From Candidatus Rokuibacteriota bacterium (GTDB taxonomy: Bacteria; Methylomirabilota; Methylomirabilia; Rokubacteriales; CSP1-6), in assembly GCA_030647435.1 (NCBI GenBank), contig JAUSJX010000170.1, positions 1 to 33,026 on the forward strand: 33,026 nucleotides of DNA. The letters run 5' to 3'. Below the pieces are notes generated by a model. It was given only the letters and a program-made list of their open reading frames with translations. It ran no database searches and was not told the DNA's origin. The translations under genes and the position numbers were made by a program. Below, piece by piece: positions 21,605 through 29,688 of this stretch (positions within the stretch are counted from its first letter, which is position 1; each line of letters opens with the position of its first letter).

Positions 21605-22374
21605 CAGTCTCCGCTCGCCCCGCCGCCGCCGAAGCCGCCACCGCCGCCCCCGAAGTCTCCGCCTCCGCCTCCGCCACTACCACCGCTGCCCCAGCCCCCG
21701 CCGGGGAAGATGATGGGGCCGCCCCAGCCGCGCCGGCCGCCGGTCCAGCCCTGGCGCCTGATGTGCGAGCCGTAGAGTGCCGAAATCACGATGGAGAAGA
21801 TGCCGCCCACAACGATCAAGAGGAGCATGAGCTGGACAGGGCTAAAGCCCCGCGCCCGGGCGGCCTGGTCCTGCGGCGCCGCCTTGTAGGTGCCCGCGAT
21901 GGCCTGCTGGATGGCATCGAGCCCGGCCGCGATGCCGTCGGCGACCTTGCCCTCGCGGAAGGGCGGCGCGACGACCTGGCGCAGGATCTGGCTCGCGAGC
22001 GCGTCGGTCAGCTTGGACTCGAGGCCGTAGCCGACCTCGAGGCGCATCTTCCTGTCATCGAGGAAGACCAGGAAGATGACGCCGTTGTCGAGGCCCTTCT
22101 GTCCCACGCGCCAGGCCTGCGCCAGCCGGATCGAGTAGTCCTCCAGGCTCTCGCCCTGGAGCGAGCGGAAGACGGCGACCACGATCTGGTTGCTGCTTTC
22201 CCGCTCGCGCGCGCGGAGCGTGTCTTCGAGCCGCTTGCGCTCGTCGCCCGACAGGACGCCCGCGTAGTCGTTGATCCGGCGGTCGGGCGGCGGCGGAATG
22301 GGGAGGGCCGCCGAGGCCGCGCCGGCAAGCGCGGCGAGCAGCAGCACCGCCAGCAGCGGTCGGCTCAGGCGCAT
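21601..22374 (-). CDS. YgcG-type TPM-domain membrane protein with Gly-rich tail
   Basis: A 257-residue protein: signal peptide (L-L-A-V-L-L-L-A-A-L-A-G-A-A-S-A-A), an extracytoplasmic TPM domain from about residue 35 (I-N-D-Y-A-G-V-L-S-G-D-E-R ... S-N-Q-I-V-V-A-V-F ... N-G-V-I-F-L-V-F-L-D-D-R-K-M-R-L-E-V-G-Y-G-L-E), one membrane helix near 180-202, and a cytoplasmic tail rich in Gly ending G-G-F-G-G-G-G-A-S-G-D-W. This layout is the standard YgcG form found next to lemA. It lies 31 bases after the LemA gene. Confidence 0.88.
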   Translation of the reverse strand: MRLSRPLLAVLLLAALAGAASAALPIPPPPDRRINDYAGVLSGDERKRLEDTLRARERESSNQIVVAVFRSLQGESLEDYSIRLAQAWRVGQKGLDNGVIFLVFLDDRKMRLEVGYGLESKLTDALASQILRQVVAPPFREGKVADGIAAGLDAIQQAIAGTYKAAPQDQAARARGFSPVQLMLLLIVVGGIFSIVISALYGSHIRRQGWTGGRRGWGGPIIFPGGGWGSGGSGGGGGGDFGGGGGGFGGGGASGDW

Positions 22375-22405
22375 TCTCCCGGCTTCGGGTGGCTCTCCTG
22401 ATCCC

Positions 22406-22999
22406 CTAGAACTTCACTTTCGGGACCGTCTCGCTGCCGGGCGCCGCCTCGAAGAACGCCTTCTCCTTGAAGCCCATCATCCCGGCGACGAGCGCGCCGG
22501 GCATCAGCTTGATCTTCGTGTTGTAGTCGCGCACGGCCTCGTTGAAGCGCATGCGCTCCACGGTGATGCGATTCTCCGTCCCCTCGAGCTGGCTCTGGAG
22601 CGCCAGGAAGTTCTGGTTGCTCTTGAGCTCGGGGTAGCGCTCGACCGTGACGAGGAGGCGCGAGAGCGCTCCGCCCAGCTGGTTCTGCGCGTCCTGGAAC
22701 TTCTTGAAGGCGACCGGATCGTTGAGCAGCTCCGGCGTTGCCTTGATCCCCGCCACGCTCGCCCGCGCCTTCGTCACCTCTTCGAGCACGGTCTTCTCCT
22801 GGGCCGCGAAGCCCTTGACCGTCTCGACGAGGTTGGGGATCAGGTCGGCGCGGCGCTGGTAGACATTCTGTACCTGCGCCCACTTCTCGTTGACGCTCTG
22901 CTCGGCGGTGACGAACCCGTTGTAGACGCCGAAGAGCGAGCCGAACCCGATCAGCAGGATCAGGACGACGACGCCTAGGACGATCAATGCTGTTTTCAT
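22406..22999 (-). CDS. lemA: LemA family protein
   Basis: A 197-residue LemA protein: one N-terminal membrane helix (A-L-I-V-L-G-V-V-V-L-I-L-L-I-G-F), then Y-N-G-F-V-T-A-E-Q-S-V-N-E-K-W-A-Q-V-Q-N-V-Y-Q-R-R-A-D-L-I-P-N-L-V-E-T-V-K-G, the signature of the family, and the helical bundle ending F-F-E-A-A-P-G-S-E-T-V-P-K-V-K-F. Molecular function is not known. It heads an operon with the two TPM-domain genes and lies 27 bases past the end of the Ehr-type operon on the same strand. Confidence 0.92.
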   Translation of the reverse strand: MKTALIVLGVVVLILLIGFGSLFGVYNGFVTAEQSVNEKWAQVQNVYQRRADLIPNLVETVKGFAAQEKTVLEEVTKARASVAGIKATPELLNDPVAFKKFQDAQNQLGGALSRLLVTVERYPELKSNQNFLALQSQLEGTENRITVERMRFNEAVRDYNTKIKLMPGALVAGMMGFKEKAFFEAAPGSETVPKVKF

Positions 23000-23026
23000 G
23001 GCCTGAGTATACCTCCCACGCTGCCG

Positions 23027-24604
23027 CTACAGATCGTTGCCGGAGTAGGACTGGTTGAAGGACTTGTTGCAGAGCGGAAAGTCCGGAACGATGTTCTTGA
23101 GGAGCGCGTAGGACAGCGGCCGCCAGTTGAGGAAAGACGGGTCCATGATCTTGACGCGGTAGAGCAGGCCCGCCGCGTCGGCCATGACCCAGTGCACGAT
23201 GGCGCCCCGCCAGCCCTCGACGAAGCTCCACGCGGGCTCGAATGCCGGGAGGGAGCCGAGCGGGGCCGTCAATCGCCCCGTCGGCATTCTCGCGATGGCC
23301 TCATGGATCAGGCGCACCGATTCGCGGGCCTCTTCCACCCGCACGAGGGTGCGCGCCTTGACGTCCCCCGTGGCGAACACGGGGACGCGGAAGGTGAGGT
23401 CACCGTACGCGGCGAAGGGGTGGTCACGCCTCACGTCGGCGTCGATGCCCGAAGCGCGGGCGACATACCCCAGGACCCCATGGTCCCGCGCCGTGCGCGT
23501 CGTCAGTCGGCCTGTCCCGTCCAAGCGGTCCAGGACGAGCGTGTTCGCCAGGCTCAGCGCCACGATCTCCTCGAAGTCCTCGAGGGCCGCCCCGACCTCG
23601 CCCGCCAGATCGAGATCGGCGGGCAGGTCCCGGCCCACGCCGCCTGGGACGACACCGCCGCGCAACAGCCGGTTGCCCGTGAGACGCTTGTTGAGCCGCA
23701 GCAGGCGCTCGCGGATCCGGAAGCAGTGGGAGTGGGCGACCGCGTAGCCCGTGTCGTTGGCGATCATGCCGAAGTCGGCCACGTGGTTGTAGAGCCGCTC
23801 CATCTCGAGGAGCACGACGCGAAGATAGCGCGCCCGGTCCGGCACGACGGTCCCGGCGGCGGCCTCCAGGGCCTGGCAAAACGCCAGCGCGTGGCCCACG
23901 GTGGTGTCGCCGGAGACGCGCTCGGCCAGCTCGACGCCCGCCGCGGGCTGCCGGCCCTCGAAGAGCTTTTCGGTGCCCTTGTGGGTGAAGTACAGGCGCG
24001 ATTTCATGTCGATGATGGTCTCGCCCACCACGCTGAAACGGAAGTGCCCCGGTTCGATCACGCCGGCATGCACCGGGCCCACCGGGATCTCGTACACGCC
24101 CTCGCCGCCCACCTCGGTGAACGGGAAAGCGCGCCCGTCGTCGGTGAACTCGCGGGGCGCCGCGTCCTTCCGCAGCGGGAAGAAGTCGGCCGGCCAGAAG
24201 GCATGGCGCACGAGCGGCCGCGGGTCGGGATGGCCCTCGGCAACGATCCCGAAGAGGTCGTAAACTTCCCGCTCGAAGCGCGAGGCCGGGTAGTGGAGCG
24301 TGGCCAGCGACGTAATAGCGGGGGCCTCCGCGGGCACGGCGGCGGTGGCGTGGAGGAACCAGTCCTCCCGCTCGGGCCCGAAGAGATAGTGGACCTCGAA
24401 GACCCCGCGGTCCGCGCGCCGGTCGGCTGCGGCCATGAACACCAGCTCGGCGCCAAACCCGGCGCGGAGGAGCTCCGCCAACGCGGGGACGGCAGGAGCG
24501 CGGACCGAGCAGTGGAGCTCGTTGTCCCGCACCACGCGCACGTCGGTCACACGATCGGTGAGCCTCTCGGCGAGCGCCGTCCTCAGCTGCGGCAGGCGCG
24601 TCAT
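23027..24604 (-). CDS. HyfG/HycE-like large subunit (NuoC-NuoD fusion) without Ni-Fe ligands
   Basis: A 525-residue fusion of a 30-kDa (NuoC-like) domain, about residues 1-165 (L-H-Y-P-A-S-R-F-E-R-E-V-Y-D-L-F-G-I), and a 49-kDa (NuoD/HycE-like) domain (G-P-V-H-A-G-V-I-E-P-G-H-F-R-F). In real [NiFe] hydrogenases the first metal motif is E-R-x-C-G-x-C; here residues 228-233 read E-R-V-S-G-D. The second motif, D-P-C-x-x-C near the end, is replaced by Q-S-Y-S-G-N-D. With all four Ni-binding Cys gone it cannot be a hydrogenase and fits the Ehr (energy-converting-hydrogenase-related) group. ATG 24604 overlaps the HyfF-like stop by four bases; the open frame upstream of it is a shadow. Last gene of the operon. 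Confidence 0.88.
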   Translation of the reverse strand: MTRLPQLRTALAERLTDRVTDVRVVRDNELHCSVRAPAVPALAELLRAGFGAELVFMAAADRRADRGVFEVHYLFGPEREDWFLHATAAVPAEAPAITSLATLHYPASRFEREVYDLFGIVAEGHPDPRPLVRHAFWPADFFPLRKDAAPREFTDDGRAFPFTEVGGEGVYEIPVGPVHAGVIEPGHFRFSVVGETIIDMKSRLYFTHKGTEKLFEGRQPAAGVELAERVSGDTTVGHALAFCQALEAAAGTVVPDRARYLRVVLLEMERLYNHVADFGMIANDTGYAVAHSHCFRIRERLLRLNKRLTGNRLLRGGVVPGGVGRDLPADLDLAGEVGAALEDFEEIVALSLANTLVLDRLDGTGRLTTRTARDHGVLGYVARASGIDADVRRDHPFAAYGDLTFRVPVFATGDVKARTLVRVEEARESVRLIHEAIARMPTGRLTAPLGSLPAFEPAWSFVEGWRGAIVHWVMADAAGLLYRVKIMDPSFLNWRPLSYALLKNIVPDFPLCNKSFNQSYSGNDL

Positions 24605-26058
24605 GACCCGGCGATCTCCACGATCCGCGTCAGCAGCACCCGGAGCGGCGCCGGCAGCGTGAGCCCGAGAACGACGAGGGCCGCCACGCAGAGGCCGAGC
24701 GGCACCAGCGGCCACGCGCTCCCCTCGCCTACCGTCACGCCCGCAGCGGGCGCGCCGTAGAGCATCCGGTTCAGGTGGCCGATCATCGAGACAAAGGCCA
24801 CCGCGAGCAGCGCCAGGACGAGCCCCATCAGCCACGGACGACCCGCGGCGAAGCCCGCTCGGAAGAGCGCGAACTCGGAGATGAAGAGGCCGAAGGGCGG
24901 CAGTCCGATGACGGCCAGCACGCCCGCCGCAAATAGACCGCCTGTCCACGGCATTGCCGTGAGGAGGCCCGACACGCCGCTGATCTCGGTCGTCCGATAC
25001 CGATGCAACACCCGCCCGGCGAGAAAGAAAATCGTGGACTTCGCCAGCGCGTGGTTGAGCAGGTGAAGCATCGCGGCGAACATCCCGAGGGGTCCCAACG
25101 CAAGCCCGACACAGATCAACCCGGTGTGTTCGATGCTCGAGTACGCGAGCATACGCTTGTAGTTGCGCTGGATCACGAGGCTGAACGCGCCGATCGCCAG
25201 CGAGAGGAGTCCCATCGCGGTGAACAAATCGTCCGTGAACCCCGTCCCAACGGCCGCGTTCACCACGAACTTCCATCGAATCACCGCGTACAACGCCACG
25301 GCGAGCAGCACACCCGACATCATAGCGGACAAGGGCGCGGGCGCCTCCGAATGGGCATCCGGCAGCCACGTGTGCATGGGAGCGAGGCCTGCCTTCGTGC
25401 CGTATCCGATGAGGATGAAGACGAACGCGAGCTGAATCACCTGCGGGTGAAGGTGTGGCGCCGAGGCCATCAGCACCGTCCAGTTCAGCGCCCCCTCCTG
25501 ACGGCCGGCCAGGTTGACGAAGTCGAAATAGCCGAGCACCGTTCCCCCGAAGGCCAGGGCGATGCCGACGGAGCCGATCAGAATGTACTTCCACGACGCT
25601 TCGACGGAGGCCTTCGTCACGTGCAGCGGAATGAGCATGGCCGACGTGATCGTGGTCGCCTCGATCGCGATCCACATGAAGCCGACGTTGTTCGAGACGA
25701 CCGCGAACAGCATCATGAGCGTGAACAGGTTGGCGAAGATGCGGAAGCGTCGGGCCTGGGCGCCGTCGTAACCGTCATCCCCGCCCATCCCCGGTCCGAG
25801 CCATGCGGCCAGCGCGCCCACCACGCTCACGCACAGCGCGAGCAAGGTCGAGAGGGCGTCGGCCCGCAGGAACTCCAGGGGCCCCGAGGTCAGCACGTCC
25901 CCCGCCAGGATGTGGCGCCACAGAACCACCGCCGCCCCCAGGGAGAGGAGGGACAGCAGGGCATTCGTCCATCCGACGAAGCGCCGATAGGGCTTCACCG
26001 CCGCGGCCAGCAGCGCCGCGAGGAGAGGCGGCCCAAGGAGCATCGCGAATGTGTTCAC
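24601..26058 (-). CDS. HyfF-like antiporter-type membrane subunit
   Basis: A 485-residue proton-translocating subunit of the NuoL/M/N-Mrp family, with about 14 hydrophobic segments. Conserved features include W-I-A-I-E-A-T-T-I-T-S-A (Glu in helix 5), G-Y-G-T-K-A-G-L-A-P-M-H-T-W-L-P-D-A-H-S-E-A-P (Lys in the helix 7 region) and N-H-A-L-A-K-S. The T-K-A-G-L-A-P-M-H-T-W-L-P-D-A-H form is typical of HyfF. It lies six bases after the HyfE-like gene and overlaps the HyfG-like gene by four. Confidence 0.88.
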   Translation of the reverse strand: MNTFAMLLGPPLLAALLAAAVKPYRRFVGWTNALLSLLSLGAAVVLWRHILAGDVLTSGPLEFLRADALSTLLALCVSVVGALAAWLGPGMGGDDGYDGAQARRFRIFANLFTLMMLFAVVSNNVGFMWIAIEATTITSAMLIPLHVTKASVEASWKYILIGSVGIALAFGGTVLGYFDFVNLAGRQEGALNWTVLMASAPHLHPQVIQLAFVFILIGYGTKAGLAPMHTWLPDAHSEAPAPLSAMMSGVLLAVALYAVIRWKFVVNAAVGTGFTDDLFTAMGLLSLAIGAFSLVIQRNYKRMLAYSSIEHTGLICVGLALGPLGMFAAMLHLLNHALAKSTIFFLAGRVLHRYRTTEISGVSGLLTAMPWTGGLFAAGVLAVIGLPPFGLFISEFALFRAGFAAGRPWLMGLVLALLAVAFVSMIGHLNRMLYGAPAAGVTVGEGSAWPLVPLGLCVAALVVLGLTLPAPLRVLLTRIVEIAGS

Positions 26059-26064
26059 GCTCTC

Positions 26065-26721
26065 TCAGTGCCTCAGGCGATTGAGCTGTTCCACGTCGAT
26101 GCTCTCGAAGGTCTCGTGGATCTGGTAGATGAAGATCTGCATGACGAGGAAACCCATGAGGACGTCCAGGAACACGCCGAGCTCGACGATCAGCGGGATC
26201 CCGTAGGTCCCCAGCACCGCCAACAGGGCGAGCCCGTTCTCGAGCATCAGAAAGCCGATGACCTGGGTCAGCGCCTTCTTGCGGCTGATTATGACGAAGA
26301 GGCTCACGAGTACCAGTCCCATCGCGAGCGGCATGCCCGCCCGGGTCGGCAGTTGGCTGAGCGCGACGAGGGGCCGCGTGATGGCATAGCCGAACAGCAC
26401 GAGCAGGCCGGAGATCACCAGCGAGGTCGCCGTGTTCACGTACGGCGCCAGCTCCCGCTCGGCCGCGAACCGGCGCTCCATTCGTCTCAAGAGCCGCGGG
26501 ATCACCACGACCTTGAGCAGGAAGAGGGCGACCGCGACCCAGTAGAGCTCGTGGTCGTGACCGAAGTAGGCGACGATTGCCGTCACTCCCGAGAGCACGG
26601 CGGACTGCCACGTGAAGGCGCTGATGTAGGCGGTCACACCCCGGCGCCACAGCAGGATGAGCCCGAAGATCAGCACCAGGCTCGAGCCCATAACGGAGAG
26701 TTGGGAAAAGACGCTGTCCAT
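26065..26721 (-). CDS. HyfE-like membrane subunit
   Basis: A 218-residue protein with about seven hydrophobic segments. The C-terminal half is NuoK-like: Q-V-I-G-F-L-M-L-E-N-G-L-A-L-L-A, with the membrane Glu expected in the helix, then E-L-G-V-F-L-D-V-L-M-G-F-L-V-M. HyfE proteins have this layout of extra helices before a NuoK-like core. It lies three bases after the HyfC-like gene and six before HyfF, in one operon. Confidence 0.87.
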   Translation of the reverse strand: MDSVFSQLSVMGSSLVLIFGLILLWRRGVTAYISAFTWQSAVLSGVTAIVAYFGHDHELYWVAVALFLLKVVVIPRLLRRMERRFAAERELAPYVNTATSLVISGLLVLFGYAITRPLVALSQLPTRAGMPLAMGLVLVSLFVIISRKKALTQVIGFLMLENGLALLAVLGTYGIPLIVELGVFLDVLMGFLVMQIFIYQIHETFESIDVEQLNRLRH

Positions 26722-26724
26722 ACG

Positions 26725-27666
26725 CTACCTGAGGAGGAACGACGAAGTGACCGCGAGCAGCGCCAGGACGAAAGAGGCGCTCAGCAGCTCGGGGACCCGG
26801 AAGAGCCGGAGCTTCGCGATGCGCGTTTCGAGCACGGCCACCACCCCCGCCAGGACCACGAGCTTGGCCAGCAGGCTGGCCACGGCGATGGCGAGCGTCG
26901 ATGGTGTCATGGTCACGGATACGCCCCACGGAACGAAGAGGTTGCCGAGCAGCGAGAAGAAGATCAGCAGCTTGACCGCAGCCGCCCACTCGATGAGGGC
27001 GAGGTAGCGTCCGGAGTACTCGAGGACCATCGCCTCGTGGATCATCGTCAGCTCGAGGTGCGTCGCCGGGTTGTCGATCGGGAGGCGCCCGGTCTCGGCG
27101 AGCGTCACGATGAAGAGGGCGCCGAACGCGAGCAGATGGCCGGGGCTCAGGGCCGCCCCCGGATCCGCCATTGTGCGCGCCACGATCTGGCCGAGGTTCG
27201 TGGAGCCCGCGCTGAGGGCGAGGGCGAAGATGGCGAGGGCGACGGTGGGCTCGGCAAGGGCGGCCACGGTCATCTCGCGGCTGGCCCCCATCCCCCCGAA
27301 TGGCGAGCCCGGGTCGAGCCCGGCGAGCGAGAGGAAGAAGGTACCGAGCAGGAGGAGATAAACAACAACCAGCAGGTCGCCGACCCCGTCGAAAGGGAGC
27401 GGCACGGCAAGAATCGGCACGAGGAACGTCACCGCGACCACGCTGGCGAAGACGATGAACGGCGTGGCCCGAAACAGCCACGACGCGTTGTTCGAGACGA
27501 CAACCTCCTTCCGGAACAGCTTGCCCAGCTCCCAGTACGGCTGCAAGACGGGAGCACCGCGCCGGTTCTGCAGCCGCGCCTTCATCCAGCGGATCAGTCC
27601 GACCAGACCCGGCGCCAGCAGGAGCGCCAGCGCCGCCTGCGCCACCACGAGCACGTACCCGATCAT
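26725..27666 (-). CDS. HyfC/HycD (NuoH)-like membrane subunit
   Basis: A 313-residue protein with about eight hydrophobic segments. R-L-Q-N-R-R-G-A-P-V-L-Q-P-Y-W-E-L-G-K-L-F-R-K-E and E-T-G-R-L-P-I-D-N-P-A-T-H-L-E-L-T-M-I-H-E-A are the loops that in complex I and group-4 hydrogenases contact the hydrophilic arm and carry key Glu residues. I chose ATG 27666, which overlaps the preceding HyfB-like stop by four bases and leads straight into helix 1; the longer open frame to 27999 is a shadow. It would link electron transfer to ion movement. Confidence 0.9.
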   Translation of the reverse strand: MIGYVLVVAQAALALLLAPGLVGLIRWMKARLQNRRGAPVLQPYWELGKLFRKEVVVSNNASWLFRATPFIVFASVVAVTFLVPILAVPLPFDGVGDLLVVVYLLLLGTFFLSLAGLDPGSPFGGMGASREMTVAALAEPTVALAIFALALSAGSTNLGQIVARTMADPGAALSPGHLLAFGALFIVTLAETGRLPIDNPATHLELTMIHEAMVLEYSGRYLALIEWAAAVKLLIFFSLLGNLFVPWGVSVTMTPSTLAIAVASLLAKLVVLAGVVAVLETRIAKLRLFRVPELLSASFVLALLAVTSSFLLR

Positions 27667-29687
27667 CTCCCCCACCTCGCCACCGTGAGCAGCACCATCA
27701 GCGCGACCGTCATGTACACGAGGTAGAGGTGCACCGAACCCCCTTGGAGCCGGCGGACCCACGTGGCCGCCGTGCCGAGGACGTGCACCAGCGGATCGTA
27801 GAGGACCCGCTCGAACCACGGGCGGATCTCGCTCCGGTACTCGATCGACTGCACGAAGTACTTCGACTCCGGGTGGAAGTCGATGGAGAGATCCCGCGAC
27901 GGGCGATATAGCTCGGCGAAGACGCGCCTCAAGGGCTCCGCGAAGGCGGTCGCGGTGTACTCCATGCGAGGTGTCTGGCCGATCCGGCCGCAGCCCCACG
28001 TGTCACCGAAGCGCAGCCGGCGGTCGGCACCCGCGAGCCAGAATCCCAGCGGGACAAGCCCCAGCAGGAGCACGAGCCCGAGCGCCAGGAGGGGCGGGGA
28101 CATCTCCCCGACCGCGCCGGGGACGCGGAGCGGCAGCCCCAAGGTGAACCCCACTTCGGCCGGCGCGAAGCGCTCGAGGCCGGACAGCGCCGCCCCGATC
28201 ACCCGCACGACGGCTGAGGGCGCCAGCCCGAGCGCCGCGCACATGAGCGCCAACGAGACCATGCCGGCCTGCATGGACAGCGGGGCCTCGTGCGCGTGCT
28301 CGGCCTCCGGCGATCGCGGGATGGCAAGGAACGTGATCCCGAACGCCTTGACGAAGCAGGCCGCGGCAAGCCCACTCGTGAGCGCGAGCATGGCCACGGC
28401 GATCGGCATGATCACCGCGACCTCGGGCTGAGGGATCGCCGACCCGCCGAGCAGGGCCTGGAACACCAGCCATTCGGAGACGAACCCGTTGAGCGGCGGC
28501 AGCGCCGAGATCGCGCAGGCTCCGACGAGGAAGAAGAGGGCGGTGCGCGGCATTCGTTTGATCAGCCCGCCCATCTCCTCCATGTTGCGCGTGCCCGTCG
28601 CGTGCAGCACCGACCCCGCGCCCAGGAACAGTAGCCCCTTGAAGCACGCGTGGTTGATCGTGTGATACAGGCCACCGATGATGCCCAGGGTGGCGAGCGT
28701 CGTCAGCCCGTAGCTCTGGAACATCAGGCCCGCCCCGATCCCGATGAAGATGATGCCGATGTTCTCGACGGAGTGGAAGGCGAGCAGCCGCTTGAGATCG
28801 TGCTCCATCAGGGCATAGAGCACCCCGAGGAGCGCCGAGACGGTGCCCAGGCCGAGCACGAGGCCGCCCCACCACGCGGGCCCGCCCGCGAGCAGGTCGA
28901 TCGTGACGCGGAGCAGCCCATAGACACCCATCTTGATCACGACGCCGGACATCAGCGCCGACACGTGGCTCGGGGCCACGGGATGCGCCATCGGCAGCCA
29001 CACGTGCAGCGGGACAACGCCCGCCTTGGTGCCGAATCCGAAGAGCGCCAGCAGGAAGGCCGCGTTCCGGACCCCGTGCGCCAGAGGCGCCGATCGCATC
29101 GCCGCGAATGACGTCGTCAGGTCGCCCGCGGACAGGAGGAGAAACATCGCCACGAGGGCCGCGAAGCCGGCGTGCGTGAAGGCGATGTACCAGTGCGCGG
29201 CGCGTATCGTCCCCGGCTGATCGTGCTCCGTGAGGACCATGACGTAGACCGACAGCGACATGGCCTCCCACGCCATGAGAAAGGTCAGGGCGTTGTCGGC
29301 CATCACCTGGACGCTCATGGACAGCAGCAGGACGTTCAGCATCGCGCCCAGCATCCTGAGCGAATAGCGTCCCTCGTACGCCGCCGAGTAGCCGAATCCA
29401 TACACAGCGCTTGCGGCACCGACCACGCCGATGACGATGAGGAAGAACGCGCTCAGGCCGTCGATGCGAAGTGCAATGCCGGTCAGCGGAAGGAATGAAG
29501 CGGTGAAGGTCGGCGCGAGTCCGCCGCCGAGACGGACGGCGCCCAGCACCAGCCCGGCCAGGGCGCCCACGAGCGCGCACCCGGCGACGAGGCCACGTCC
29601 CGGCGCTCCACGGATACCGAGCGCGGCGAGCGCCCCGATCGGGTACGCGGCAAGGATCATCACAAGCAGGAGATGCTCGGAGGCCAT
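27663..29687 (-). CDS. HyfB-like antiporter-type subunit, second copy
   Basis: A 674-residue NuoL/HyfB-type subunit with about 16 hydrophobic segments. Key sites: M-A-W-E-A-M-S-L-S-V-Y (helix-5 Glu), F-G-T-K-A-G-V-V-P-L-H-V-W-L-P-M-A-H-P (helix-7 Lys), E-H-D-L-K-R-L-L-A-F-H-S-V-E-N-I-G and H-A-C-F-K-G-L-L-F-L-G-A. The C-terminal part D-T-W-G-C-G-R, R-M-E-Y-T-A-T-A-F-A-E-P-L-R-R is HyfB-specific. It is a clear tandem paralogue of the preceding gene, with only one base between them. It apparently fills the place of HyfD, so the complex would have three antiporter-like subunits, two of them full-length HyfB-type. Confidence 0.9.
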   Translation of the reverse strand: MASEHLLLVMILAAYPIGALAALGIRGAPGRGLVAGCALVGALAGLVLGAVRLGGGLAPTFTASFLPLTGIALRIDGLSAFFLIVIGVVGAASAVYGFGYSAAYEGRYSLRMLGAMLNVLLLSMSVQVMADNALTFLMAWEAMSLSVYVMVLTEHDQPGTIRAAHWYIAFTHAGFAALVAMFLLLSAGDLTTSFAAMRSAPLAHGVRNAAFLLALFGFGTKAGVVPLHVWLPMAHPVAPSHVSALMSGVVIKMGVYGLLRVTIDLLAGGPAWWGGLVLGLGTVSALLGVLYALMEHDLKRLLAFHSVENIGIIFIGIGAGLMFQSYGLTTLATLGIIGGLYHTINHACFKGLLFLGAGSVLHATGTRNMEEMGGLIKRMPRTALFFLVGACAISALPPLNGFVSEWLVFQALLGGSAIPQPEVAVIMPIAVAMLALTSGLAAACFVKAFGITFLAIPRSPEAEHAHEAPLSMQAGMVSLALMCAALGLAPSAVVRVIGAALSGLERFAPAEVGFTLGLPLRVPGAVGEMSPPLLALGLVLLLGLVPLGFWLAGADRRLRFGDTWGCGRIGQTPRMEYTATAFAEPLRRVFAELYRPSRDLSIDFHPESKYFVQSIEYRSEIRPWFERVLYDPLVHVLGTAATWVRRLQGGSVHLYLVYMTVALMVLLTVARWGR

Positions 29688-29688
29688 C

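Noticed and set aside
25003-27726. 907-residue plus-strand open frame across the Ehr operon
   Set aside because: It is antisense to the HyfF-, HyfE- and HyfC-like genes, is rich in Arg, Glu, His and Gln with no fold-like pattern, and is explained by codon bias of the real genes.
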